Shown here one piece after another: positions 35,759-43,752 of a stretch of DNA of 46,648 nt (positions within the stretch are counted from its first letter, which is position 1; the number at the start of each line of letters is the position of its first letter). A program made the position numbers and the translations under genes. Source of the stretch: Paracoccaceae bacterium (GTDB lineage: Bacteria; Pseudomonadota; Alphaproteobacteria; Rhodobacterales; Rhodobacteraceae); assembly GCA_009842205.1 (NCBI GenBank), contig VYFX01000006.1:1-46648 (forward strand). The letters run 5' to 3'. The notes under the pieces are model-generated. The model was not told where the DNA came from and did no database searches. It saw only the letters and a list, made by a program, of their open reading frames with translations.

Positions 35759-36652
35759 TCAGTCAAGCATTTTCTCGATTGGCAAGACCATGATTGAGCT
35801 GGCACCCATCGCTTTCAGATCCTCCATGGTATTCCAAAAAACACCCTCATTGCAAACTGCATGGACGGCAACCAAATCTTCCCGTCCTTGTAGTGCCAGA
35901 ATGGTTGGTGCTTCCGACCCTGGTAGGATTGACTTGATTTCCTCCAATTTTTTAACTGGACAATGAAGCGTTATATACTTGCTGGACTTGGCCACCTGAA
36001 CACTTTTCAACCTTAACCTAAGCCTCTCCAGAAGTTCTTCTTGGACTGTGTTCAGTTCACTGTTTCTGATCAATACCGATTGACTCTCAAATATGACTTC
36101 AACTTCCTTGAGACCATTAATGGCAAGAGTTGTTCCCGTTGAAACAAGGTCACAAATGGCATCAGCCATTCCCATTCGAGGAGCGATCTCTACAGCACCC
36201 TGCATTGGTACAATTTCACAATTGACATCATTTTGCTTCAGATATTCCCTAAGCAATCCCTGATAGGATGTTGCAATCCTCTTGCCCTCAAACGCTTTTA
36301 TACCTTGATATTCACTTGAATTGGGAACAGCAATAGACAGCCTGCATCGCCCAAATCCCAATTCCATGAGAGTTTGTATACCCTTAAGTTGAGGATTCGT
36401 AGTGACGGTCTGTTCATCCATAAGGATATTCTGACTGATTATTCCTATATGACAGGCGTTCGTTGCAACGAACGTCGGTATATCGTTTACCCTTACAAAA
36501 AAGACATCCAATGGAAAATTCTGTGCCTTGCATACAAGCTGATCCTTGCTCTTCAACAGATCAATACCGCATCGTTCCAGCAGGGAACGGGATTCATCTG
36601 CCAGCCGACCGGTTTTCTGAATTGCCAGATTTAGGCGTGTTTCTTTGCTCAT
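35759..36652 (-). CDS. hisG: ATP phosphoribosyltransferase, long form
   Basis: A 297-residue enzyme for the first and regulated step of histidine synthesis. It starts NLAIQKTGRLADES and has GRCRLSIAVPNSS, RIATSYQG, and the PRPP-binding DLVSTGTTLAINGL. A C-terminal extension of about 75 residues (YITLHCPVKKLEEIKSILPGSEAPTI begins it, split here by reading) is the HisG_C regulatory domain that binds histidine, so no HisZ is needed. This E. coli-like long form is unusual for an alphaproteobacterium. It is the first gene of the operon; no histidine-rich leader peptide was recognised upstream. Confidence 0.95.
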   Translation of the reverse strand: MSKETRLNLAIQKTGRLADESRSLLERCGIDLLKSKDQLVCKAQNFPLDVFFVRVNDIPTFVATNACHIGIISQNILMDEQTVTTNPQLKGIQTLMELGFGRCRLSIAVPNSSEYQGIKAFEGKRIATSYQGLLREYLKQNDVNCEIVPMQGAVEIAPRMGMADAICDLVSTGTTLAINGLKEVEVIFESQSVLIRNSELNTVQEELLERLRLRLKSVQVAKSSKYITLHCPVKKLEEIKSILPGSEAPTILALQGREDLVAVHAVCNEGVFWNTMEDLKAMGASSIMVLPIEKMLD

Positions 36653-36894
36653 TAGATATCCATTAATTCATTTGTGTTACTGATAAGTCATACAAGGGAT
36701 TCATTCAAGATTTGACTTGTATTGGAATTAAGGAACATCTGAATTATTCAAAAATAAAATTCTACTTTTTCTCTATGGAAACTTTTGAATAAATCTTCTC
36801 TCCTACTTCATCATCTCATTCAAACTGATAAAGAACTTCCATCCAATTGAATGTGTAAATTATCAATTATAGATTATCACTTGCAGGAGGTGTC

Positions 36895-37143
36895 ATGAAA
36901 ATAAAGAAATCCAAAAGGTTGTCCGGTGATTTGGCACCTGATTTCCATGATGAGGTGAAAGACATGGCTAAGGTCAGGGCTAAGACATTGAAGAGTTATT
37001 TTATTGATGCCTTAAGGGAACATTTCGAGAATGATAGGGAAGAAGACAGGATGTGGAATGAGCTGGCCAAAAATGCCAGAAAGAAGGGTTTTGCTAGTGT
37101 TGAGGAATCCGAAGATCTCTTGAATAGCATCAGAAATGCGTAA
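36895..37143 (+). CDS. Ribbon-helix-helix-type small protein, possible orphan antitoxin
   Basis: An 82-residue, highly charged protein. The N-terminal half (KRLSGDLAPDFHDEVKDMAKVRAKTLKSYFIDALREHF) fits a strand followed by two helices, as in Arc/MetJ-type antitoxins; the tail EEDRMWNELAKNARKKGFASVEESEDLL resembles toxin-binding arms. GCAGGAGGTG before the ATG is a strong ribosome-binding site. No toxin follows. An ATG overlapping its stop (37136) opens a frame of only 11 codons (MRKLQLNMETI), perhaps the remains of a toxin start. This is inference. Confidence 0.6.
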   Translation: MKIKKSKRLSGDLAPDFHDEVKDMAKVRAKTLKSYFIDALREHFENDREEDRMWNELAKNARKKGFASVEESEDLLNSIRNA

Positions 37144-37173
37144 ACTTCAATTGAACATGGAAACAATATAACA

Positions 37174-37190
37174 ACTTGAAAATTTCAAGT
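37174..37190. repeat. 17-nt palindrome after the ribbon-helix-helix gene
   Basis: ACTTGAAA and TTTCAAGT flank a single A. It lies 31 nt after the stop. There is no T run, so it may be an operator rather than a terminator. Confidence 0.45.
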
Positions 37191-37402
37191 GATCTATTCA
37201 GGAACTTGCAATCGCCTTGTCAGATTGATGGGTAAACTCTGTGAAATCCCTTTGCAGGGCAATACAAAGAAGCTGACAAATTCTTCCAACTACCGGGCTA
37301 GCGTAGGATAATACCGTATGATTTACCAATTCAACGAAGAAATGGTAACAAGCCCAAAAGAAATCTAATCGAAAAGTAAATCCAGATATTTGTGAGGAAT
37401 AA

Positions 37403-38152
37403 ATGGCTAAAATATTAAGTCGCAAGCAATTTATTCAATCCCAAGGTGCCACATGTATAAATTGGTATTGGAGCTGGTCGTTTATAAACAAAGGAAAAAA
37501 GGAGGTGATTTTTGGTGCGTGGGAAGATTATGGAAACAAGGATAAATCTCTAATTTTCAGTGAGGAGTGGCAGTACCTAAGAGATAGAAAACAAGCTGCA
37601 TATAAGCAATCAAGGGAACATATTAGACTAGTCGAAGAAGAGGGATATTCTCTCAAAACCTTTCCGATTAAAAATTCCGAAGGAACAGGGAATGGTCCAA
37701 GGAAGATTGAGAATTTTGAGCCAAGACTCTTCGAAAAAAAATTGCGAAAAGAAGAAGGGGAATGGTTTGCGATTGATTATGATGAAAAGGTAGTTTACCT
37801 ACCTGAAGAATTGGACACTTCAGTCAAATATTCCGAAGGTACTTCAACTAAAATTTATGTTAATTCATATTAAAGAAACAAAAAGGCACGCCAAAAATGC
37901 CTAGAACATCATGGCCATAAATGTAAAGGATGCGGGTTCGATTTTGAAAAAACCTATGGTTCAATTGGAGAGAAATTTATTCATGTCCATCATTTAATAC
38001 CAATTTACTCTATCAAAGAAGAGTATCAAATTGATCCAATCAAAGATTTGGTTCCAATATGCCCAAATTGCCATGCCGTAATCCATAGAAAAAACCCTCC
38101 CTTAACTATGGATAAACTCAGAAACCTCATATCTGATAAAATTGAAACCTGA
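37403..38152 (+). pseudogene. HNH endonuclease interrupted by one in-frame stop codon
   Basis: Two open stretches in the same frame make one 249-codon gene if the TAA at 37871-37873 is ignored. The first (156 residues) has INWYWSWSFINKGKKEVIFGAW and ends VNSY. The second begins RNKKARQKCLEHHG and holds a full HNH domain: the CKGCGFDF knuckle, HVHHLIP and VPICPNCHAVIHR. Relatives run through this junction with Glu or a similar residue, so a GAA/GAG to TAA change is the simplest cause. The family resembles McrA-like, 5-methylcytosine-directed endonucleases. The downstream frame is otherwise undamaged, so inactivation is recent or the stop is read through. Confidence 0.85.
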
Positions 38153-38210
38153 CTTGAGCCTTGTCTTTTAGTAGGAGACAATTAATACAGCCTAAAATTC
38201 TTCTTTAATG

Positions 38211-38253
38211 AGTTCATAAAATAGAAATTAGGTTTAGAACCAGTTCATAAAAT
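38211..38253. repeat. 12-bp direct repeats before the vsr start
   Basis: AGTTCATAAAAT occurs at 38211-38222 and again at 38242-38253, the second copy ending 1 nt before the vsr ATG. The 31-bp period is close to three helical turns, so an operator is possible. Confidence 0.4.
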
Positions 38254-38254
38254 T

Positions 38255-38719
38255 ATGGCTGACACAGTAGATAAAGAAACCAGATCGCGGATGATGGCTG
38301 CGATTAGGGGCAAGAATACAAAGCCTGAAATGGCTCTACGCAAGGCATTACATGCCAGAGGTTTTCGTTATCGACTACATGGAAAGGGTATCTATGGAAA
38401 GCCAGATTTGGTTTTAAGAAAATTCAATACAGTAGTATTTGTTCATGGTTGCTTTTGGCATCAACACTCTGGTTGCCGTTATTCTTCTATACCATCATCC
38501 AACAGGGATTTTTGGCTAAATAAGTTAAATTCTAATGTTGCCCGTGACCAAGCTGTTGTTCACAAACTCCTTGAATCTGGATGGCGGATAGCAACGGTAT
38601 GGGAATGTTCCTTAAAAACTCAAAATGATGTTGATATTTCGGTAGAGAAACTTGCAGAATGGTTGAAAAGCAGTACTTCAGTATTGGAAATTCCATCTTC
38701 AACCAGTTATCTGGAGTGA
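38255..38719 (+). CDS. vsr: Very short patch repair (Vsr) DNA mismatch endonuclease
   Basis: A 154-residue Vsr-family nuclease that nicks beside T:G mismatches left by deamination of 5-methylcytosine. RSRMMAAIRGKNTKPE is the signature N-terminus. Catalytic Asp51 is in YGKPDLVL, and HGCFWHQHSGC (64-74) contains the zinc-binding His and Cys residues. Normally the gene accompanies a cytosine-5 methyltransferase and restriction enzyme; here only the broken HNH gene is nearby and no methyltransferase gene is seen. It is intact. Confidence 0.93.
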   Translation: MADTVDKETRSRMMAAIRGKNTKPEMALRKALHARGFRYRLHGKGIYGKPDLVLRKFNTVVFVHGCFWHQHSGCRYSSIPSSNRDFWLNKLNSNVARDQAVVHKLLESGWRIATVWECSLKTQNDVDISVEKLAEWLKSSTSVLEIPSSTSYLE

Positions 38720-38774
38720 TTTGAGGGGTTTCGATTTAAACCTCGCAATATACCAAATAACAAATTTTAAATTT

Positions 38775-40805
38775 ATGGCTGAAACAGAATACAAACACAT
38801 ATTTGAGCCTTTGGATCTGGGGTTTATGACCCTTGATAATAGAATAATAATGGGCTCGATGCATACCGGTCTTGAGGAAACCAAGGATTGGAACAGGGTA
38901 GCTACCTTCTATTCCGGAAGGGCAAGAGGAGGAGTAAGCCTCATGGTAACGGGAGGTATTGCTCCCAATAAGGAAGGTGCGGTATTCCCCAACGCAGCCG
39001 GATTGTTTTCAAGTGAAGACCTGGAAGGGCATAGATTTCTGACTGGTGAAGTTCACAATGCAGGTGGCAAAATTGCAATGCAAATTCTTCATGCAGGTCG
39101 ATATGCCTATGGCGAGAACTGTGTAGCACCATCACCAATTAAATCACCCATTTCCCCTTTTGTCCCTCATGAACTGGATGAAGAAGGAATTGAAAAGCAA
39201 ATTGCCGATATCACTGATACTGCCATAAAAGCAAGGGAAATTGGCTATGATGGTGTGGAGATCATGGGATCAGAGGGATACTTTCTCAACCAGTTTTTGG
39301 TCAAGCGAACCAACCAAAGAACCGATCATTGGGGTGGCAGTTACGAAAACAGGATGAAACTGCCAATTGAAGTGGTAAAACGGATAGTAAATGCCGTAGG
39401 TGATGATTTCCTGGTAATTTATCGGCTCTCCATGATTGATCTTGTTCCTGATGGATCAAATTGGGATGAAGTTGTACTATTAGCTAAAGAGGTCGAAAAA
39501 GCTGGAGCCAAGATAATCAATACTGGCATTGGATGGCATGAAGCCAAAATACCAACCATTGCGACAAGTGTTCCACGGTATGCCTTTTCCTGGGTAACCA
39601 AAAAATTGATGGGGGAAATCAACATCCCTATTGTAACTTCCAACCGTATCAACTCTCCTGAAACGGCAGAAAAACTGCTTGCGGATGGATTTGCTGATCT
39701 AGTGTCCATGGCGAGACCCTTCCTAGCAGATGCAGACTTTGTTAACAAGGCCAAAAGAGGTCAATCAAAACTCATTGCACCTTGCATCGCCTGTAACCAG
39801 GCCTGCCTAGATCATACCTTCAACATGAAAATATCCACCTGTCTGGTAAATCCCAGATCCTGTCATGAAACTGAACTGAATTATGAGCCAGCTGCTAATC
39901 CAAAAAATATCTGTATTGTTGGCGCAGGCCCGGCTGGTATGGCTGCTGCAATTACAGCTTCCTTACGAGGGCATAAGGTTACTCTATTTGAGAAGGATAC
40001 CAAAATTGGGGGACAATTGCAGTTGGCGAGCAGAATTCCCGGTAAGGAGGAGTTTATCGGTTTGCTGGAATGGTACAAAACTATGTTGTCTGAGGTTAAA
40101 GTAAAAATTTTCCTTGGATCAAGCCCCGATTACAAGGATTTGTTGGAGTTTGATCACATAATTTTAGCAACCGGCGTAAAGCCAAATATACCTCAAATCA
40201 AGGGTTTGGATCAATCCAATGTAGTTACCTACAATGAATTGATTTGGGATGAATTTGACACCGAATGTACTACCTTTGCAATTGTTGGTGCTGGAGGTAT
40301 TGGGTTTGATGTTGCCGAATATTTATCCCAAGAAGGTGATAGCCCTACCTTGGATATAGATTCCTGGAAAAAACACTGGGGCGTAACTGATCCGGAAACG
40401 CATCGAGGTGGCATTATTCCGCGTCCCCCAAAACCTATACCAATAAACAGAAAAATTACCTTGATGCAAAGAAGCAGTAGCCGGATTGGTAGGAAGTTGG
40501 GAAAAACGACCGGATGGATTCATAGATCATCCCTGCAAATGAAGGGTGTAAGGATGATGGCAGGTGTTACCTATGATCAAATTAACGAAAAAGGGATTTT
40601 GATTACAAACCACGAGGGAGAATCCGAGCAAATAGAGGCGGGTACTGTGGTTTTGTGTACAGGTCAAAATCCTGAACAGAGTCTTGCAAATGAGCTCTCT
40701 GACATCGGAAGGGAATTTAACTTGATTGGCGGTTCAAAAAATACAACCGGACTGGATGCCAAAATCGCCATTGACCAAGGTACTCGCTTGGCAGTAACCT
40801 TATAA
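38775..40805 (+). CDS. fadH: NADPH-dependent 2,4-dienoyl-CoA reductase-like flavoenzyme
   Basis: A 676-residue protein with the layout of E. coli FadH: an N-terminal FMN-binding old-yellow-enzyme barrel (about 1-340), an iron-sulfur cluster region with CIACNQACLDHTF and STCLVNPRSC, and C-terminal FAD/NADPH domains (CIVGAGPAGMAAAI, AIVGAGGIGFDVAEY). FadH removes double bonds during oxidation of unsaturated fatty acids. ILHAGRYAYG and GYDGVEIMGSEGYFLNQFL are typical. ATG 38775 fits the family start; a TTG at 38721 gives an implausible extension. It is 55 nt after vsr and stands apart from other fatty acid genes. Confidence 0.92.
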   Translation: MAETEYKHIFEPLDLGFMTLDNRIIMGSMHTGLEETKDWNRVATFYSGRARGGVSLMVTGGIAPNKEGAVFPNAAGLFSSEDLEGHRFLTGEVHNAGGKIAMQILHAGRYAYGENCVAPSPIKSPISPFVPHELDEEGIEKQIADITDTAIKAREIGYDGVEIMGSEGYFLNQFLVKRTNQRTDHWGGSYENRMKLPIEVVKRIVNAVGDDFLVIYRLSMIDLVPDGSNWDEVVLLAKEVEKAGAKIINTGIGWHEAKIPTIATSVPRYAFSWVTKKLMGEINIPIVTSNRINSPETAEKLLADGFADLVSMARPFLADADFVNKAKRGQSKLIAPCIACNQACLDHTFNMKISTCLVNPRSCHETELNYEPAANPKNICIVGAGPAGMAAAITASLRGHKVTLFEKDTKIGGQLQLASRIPGKEEFIGLLEWYKTMLSEVKVKIFLGSSPDYKDLLEFDHIILATGVKPNIPQIKGLDQSNVVTYNELIWDEFDTECTTFAIVGAGGIGFDVAEYLSQEGDSPTLDIDSWKKHWGVTDPETHRGGIIPRPPKPIPINRKITLMQRSSSRIGRKLGKTTGWIHRSSLQMKGVRMMAGVTYDQINEKGILITNHEGESEQIEAGTVVLCTGQNPEQSLANELSDIGREFNLIGGSKNTTGLDAKIAIDQGTRLAVTL

Positions 40806-40849
40806 TGAATTTTGGAACACTATTATTATCATTGGAGTTAATCGCAAAT

Positions 40850-40867
40850 CGGGGCTTCCCCCGTTTT
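40850..40867 (+). terminator. Rho-independent terminator after fadH
   Basis: CGGGG and CCCCG pair around a CTTC loop and are followed directly by TTTT, 45 nt after the fadH stop. The stem is short (5 G:C pairs) but well placed. Confidence 0.6.
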
Positions 40868-40930
40868 GATGGCTCACTGAGGATTTTTTCCACCATTTTG
40901 GACGAATAGCTCAAAATAAACCTCAATTAC

Positions 40931-40984
40931 TTGAAATCGCTGTTAGATTTTGTATATTTTTATACATAAAGTATATAATTATAC
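40931..40984 (+). promoter_or_regulatory. Promoter and paired operator of the Xre/RES toxin-antitoxin operon
   Basis: TTGAAA (40931-40936) and TATATT (40953-40958) are 16 nt apart. Two palindromes follow: TGTATATTTTTATACA (40951-40966), overlapping the -10, and GTATATAATTATAC (40971-40984). Their centres are 19 nt apart, about two helical turns, on one face of the DNA. This is the expected form for autorepression by the antitoxin or toxin-antitoxin complex. Confidence 0.6.
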
Positions 40985-41001
40985 TCACTAGGATAATATA
41001 A

Positions 41002-41445
41002 ATGCGTACATCTATAAATACTGACACAAAAATGCCAGATTTCTATATTCCACTGGATGCACTTAGAGACATCAAGACCAGAAGGCAGTTGTCACCTTCA
41101 GTATTTAGATTATTCATCAAATTATGTGATCGTTGGGGATTTGATGAAAACCAACGTTTGGCCTTGTTGGGAGATATACATCGTCAAACTTACCACAAAT
41201 GGAAAAGGGAAGGTGTAAAATCCCTGAGCCGAGATCAATTGGAAAGAATCTCATTACTTCTTGGTATCCATAAAGGGCTTGGACTTCTGTTTGCCGATCA
41301 TGACAGTGCTCGAAGATGGTTTTTCAGTTTAAACCATGATCTGCCTTTTGGTGGTATTTCTCCATCTGATCACTTGTTTAAGGGCAGTATAAATCACTTG
41401 TATGAAGTCAGGCGCTACATTGATGCCTGGAGAGGAATGAAGTGA
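41002..41445 (+). CDS. Antitoxin of the Xre/MbcA/ParS family
   Basis: A 147-residue antitoxin. The middle part (FRLFIKLCDRWGFDENQRLALLGDIHRQTYHKWKREG) is the helical DNA-binding region of this family. The C-terminal part (LSRDQLERISLLLGIHKGLGLLF and the SARRWFFSLNHDLPFGGISPSDHLFKG segment) is the MbcA/ParS toxin-binding domain, with the hallmark of a W near the N-P-FGG-SP-D motif. It should block the RES toxin encoded immediately downstream and repress its own promoter. The stop overlaps the toxin ATG by 1 nt. Confidence 0.9.
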   Translation: MRTSINTDTKMPDFYIPLDALRDIKTRRQLSPSVFRLFIKLCDRWGFDENQRLALLGDIHRQTYHKWKREGVKSLSRDQLERISLLLGIHKGLGLLFADHDSARRWFFSLNHDLPFGGISPSDHLFKGSINHLYEVRRYIDAWRGMK

Positions 41446-42155
41446 TGGTGGCAAAATGCCGAATTAGAAAAAAAATACATCGACTTATTTCAAGTAATTA
41501 CCCCACAATAGGAATTTTTGATGATCTTACGGAGGATCTGGAGGAATTAAGAACGGGGTTCATCTTGGAAGCCATGACCAACGATAGACTCCTTCTTTTA
41601 CAAAGCAGAATAAACCTTATCCCAGATAATGAAATTTCTATCGGTAGCACAGCAAGCATTGTAATGGCTGCTTTTTTACATGCTGATGAAAAAGGGGGCA
41701 GATTCAATTCTGGCAAATTGGGCGCTTGGTATGGATCTTTGGAAATTGAAACAGCCATAGCTGAAACATTTTACCATTCTGATAGGCGCATTAGATTATC
41801 TGAGGGTGCTTTCCCCAGCAGAATACGATTGAGAGAGCTTATCGCCAATGTTGATCAGACACTGATAGACATTCAAAACAGGCAAACTGACTTTCCTGAA
41901 TTATACCAACTTGACCCTGATAGATACCAGGTATCACAAGAATGGGCCGATGAATTTAGGTGGCCAAAAGATGCTGAAAAACCTGCAGAAAACGGAATTG
42001 TTTACAATAGCGTTCGCAAGAAAAATGGTATCAATGTATGTATGTTTTGGCCTACCCGTATCAACCTTCCATTGAACCAAGGTGATCATTACGAATATAA
42101 TTGGAACAAACACGGTAATTCAAGAATACTTAAACTTACAAATTTAGATGTGTAA
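41445..42155 (+). CDS. RES-domain toxin (NAD+ phosphorylase/hydrolase family)
   Basis: A 236-residue RES toxin. The three name-giving residues are visible: Arg86 in GGRFNSG, Glu107 in ETAIAETFYH, and Ser189 in IVYNSVR; Tyr96 in GAWYGS is also typical. Such toxins degrade NAD+ and stop growth when the antitoxin is lost. ATG 41445 is preferred, with AGAGGA 8 nt upstream; the GTG at 41442 is an alternative. The gene appears complete, so the pair is probably functional. Confidence 0.9.
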   Translation: MVAKCRIRKKIHRLISSNYPTIGIFDDLTEDLEELRTGFILEAMTNDRLLLLQSRINLIPDNEISIGSTASIVMAAFLHADEKGGRFNSGKLGAWYGSLEIETAIAETFYHSDRRIRLSEGAFPSRIRLRELIANVDQTLIDIQNRQTDFPELYQLDPDRYQVSQEWADEFRWPKDAEKPAENGIVYNSVRKKNGINVCMFWPTRINLPLNQGDHYEYNWNKHGNSRILKLTNLDV

Positions 42156-42163
42156 GATTCTGG

Positions 42164-42343
42164 ATCATGAGTCAAAAAAGTAATAAAAATGATACTGTAT
42201 GAACTAAAGTAGGTACAGATATTAATTCATTAATGGTTTTTCTGTCTCGAATTAGTTGAATTTTGGACTTATGGAACAAGCCCGAATAACCTTTTCTAGC
42301 AAGTGGCTAAAATGTCTTGGATATATATATTTTGACTCATGAT
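42164..42343. mobile_element. Candidate MITE-like element: 180 bp with perfect 14-bp terminal inverted repeats
   Basis: ATCATGAGTCAAAA (42164-42177) and its exact reverse complement TTTTGACTCATGAT (42330-42343) enclose 152 nt of AT-rich, non-coding DNA. Size and structure fit a small non-autonomous element. I see no clear target-site duplication: the flanks are TTCTGG on the left and TTTTTG on the right. It could instead be a pair of protein-binding sites. Confidence 0.4.
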
Positions 42344-42362
42344 TTTTTGTCTTCTCTATAAA

Positions 42363-42399
42363 CAATTTATCCGATAGCAACACTGCAATTTATCCGATA
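42363..42399. repeat. Two 14-bp direct repeats (23-bp period)
   Basis: CAATTTATCCGATA at 42363-42376 and 42386-42399, separated by 9 nt. This resembles paired binding sites such as iterons or transposase sites. Confidence 0.65.
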
Positions 42400-42422
42400 T
42401 AATTATTCTTGAAGAATAATTA
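42400..42422. repeat. 23-nt palindrome adjoining the direct repeats
   Basis: TAATTATTCTT and AAGAATAATTA flank a single G, immediately after the second direct repeat. It is too AT-rich for a classical terminator. Confidence 0.6.
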
Positions 42423-42593
42423 CTGACATTTACAGATGTTAATTCCCCTCTGGAAGTAGGCCTTAAAGATGTTAAGTTTGCAGTGATTTTAGAGCCTTGA
42501 ACCAGTTTGATTTAGCTGCACACAATCTGAAATACTTAGCTGTTTTTTTACTCCAGGGGATTGAGTTGATCTTCCCTGAAATATTGGCCCTTC

Positions 42594-43739
42594 CTAGAAA
42601 CAGGACTCGTAAAGTTCCATGACATTCTCGAAATTCAGGGCAATTGGATTACCCGCGGCAGTGGGATTCTTGAGGGCCATTTCAGCCATTAGCCTTAAAT
42701 TGTGGGTGGGGACACCAAAAACAGTGAGATTTAGTGGAATGTTCAAGGAGGACCGCAAATCATGGAGGTATTCCATAAAACCATCAAACCCTCCTGAAAT
42801 CTCAAGATAGTTGGTTAATGAAACGATCCTGCTTTCTATGGCCGGGCGATTGAATTCAAGCACATATGGCATGACTACGGCATTGGTCGTTCCATGATGC
42901 TTGTCGTAAAGTGAGCCAATGGGGTGTGATAGTGAATGTATGGCACCCAGGCCCTTTTGAAACGCTACCGCACCCATCATGGCGGCACATAGCATATTCT
43001 CTCTGGCGTTCTGGTTTTCCCTGTCCTCATAGGCCTTGGGCAAATTCTCCTTGACCAGTCGCAAACCCTCAAGAGCTATACCCTGACTCATGGGATGAAA
43101 CGAAGGTGAGCAATATGCCTCAAGACAATGCGCAAAGGCATCCATTCCGGTACCGGCAACCAAGGAAGGTGGCAATGAATAGGTCAAATCCGGATCGGCA
43201 ATGACCCTAGTTGGCAACATCTTGGGATGGAATATCACTTTCTTGGTTTTCGCAATCGTATCGGTAAGAACACCAGCCCTGCCGACCTCAGATCCGGTAC
43301 CGGCAGTTGTTGGGATAGCGATGATTGGGGATATGTCATTGGATTCCGCCTTCATCCACAAATCATCAAAATCCTCAAATTCCCATACAGGTAATGTTTG
43401 AACAGCCATGAAGGCAACCAATTTACCCAAATCCAGGGCGGAACCTCCGCCAATTGCTACAATCCCATCTGCCTCAAAAGACTTGAACGCTTTAATACCC
43501 GCTTCAAGATTTACCTGATTGGGATTGGGGTCCACATCGCAAAAGAGCCCGGGTGAAAATCCGCCTTCCGTCAAAACATCAAGGCAGGTCTCGATCATAT
43601 GATGTCCTTCAAGCCCACGGTCTGTAACTACCAGGGGTTTTCCGATACCTGCAGAATGACAGGCTTCCGGAAGTTGCTTTAGACTTCCCTGACCAAGGGT
43701 AATGTCGGTTGGATAGGACCAGTTGCTATAATTGGGCAT
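42594..43739 (-). CDS. Iron-containing alcohol dehydrogenase
   Basis: A 381-residue group III (Fe-dependent) alcohol dehydrogenase. GIVAIGGGSALDLGKLVAF holds the NAD(P) pyrophosphate loop and the conserved D-x-x-K. PTTAGTGSEVGRAGVLTD is the family signature. Metal ligands are expected in GTGMDAFAHCLEAY, HSLSHPIGSLYDKHHG. It would interconvert an alcohol and an aldehyde; the substrate is unknown. It begins 13 nt after the N-formylglutamate amidohydrolase gene ends, so the two are likely one operon. Confidence 0.92.
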   Translation of the reverse strand: MPNYSNWSYPTDITLGQGSLKQLPEACHSAGIGKPLVVTDRGLEGHHMIETCLDVLTEGGFSPGLFCDVDPNPNQVNLEAGIKAFKSFEADGIVAIGGGSALDLGKLVAFMAVQTLPVWEFEDFDDLWMKAESNDISPIIAIPTTAGTGSEVGRAGVLTDTIAKTKKVIFHPKMLPTRVIADPDLTYSLPPSLVAGTGMDAFAHCLEAYCSPSFHPMSQGIALEGLRLVKENLPKAYEDRENQNARENMLCAAMMGAVAFQKGLGAIHSLSHPIGSLYDKHHGTTNAVVMPYVLEFNRPAIESRIVSLTNYLEISGGFDGFMEYLHDLRSSLNIPLNLTVFGVPTHNLRLMAEMALKNPTAAGNPIALNFENVMELYESCF

Positions 43740-43752
43740 TCTTTAATTCCTG

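Larger units (their letters stand above)
42156..42593. other. Highly structured non-coding region between convergent genes
   Basis: About 440 nt with no ORF of interest between the RES toxin and alcohol dehydrogenase stops. In order it holds a 180-bp segment bounded by 14-bp inverted repeats, two 14-bp direct repeats and a 23-nt palindrome, all within 260 nt and listed separately. A TTTTTTT run occurs near 42545 without a convincing stem before it. Confidence 0.6.

Noticed and set aside
36653-36894. Histidine leader peptide and attenuator before hisG
   Set aside because: No small ORF with a run of His codons and no terminator-like hairpin were seen on the minus strand.
37198-37425. 75-codon minus-strand frame in the spacer before the HNH gene
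   Set aside because: Hydrophobic, low-complexity translation with no ribosome-binding site and no recognisable family.
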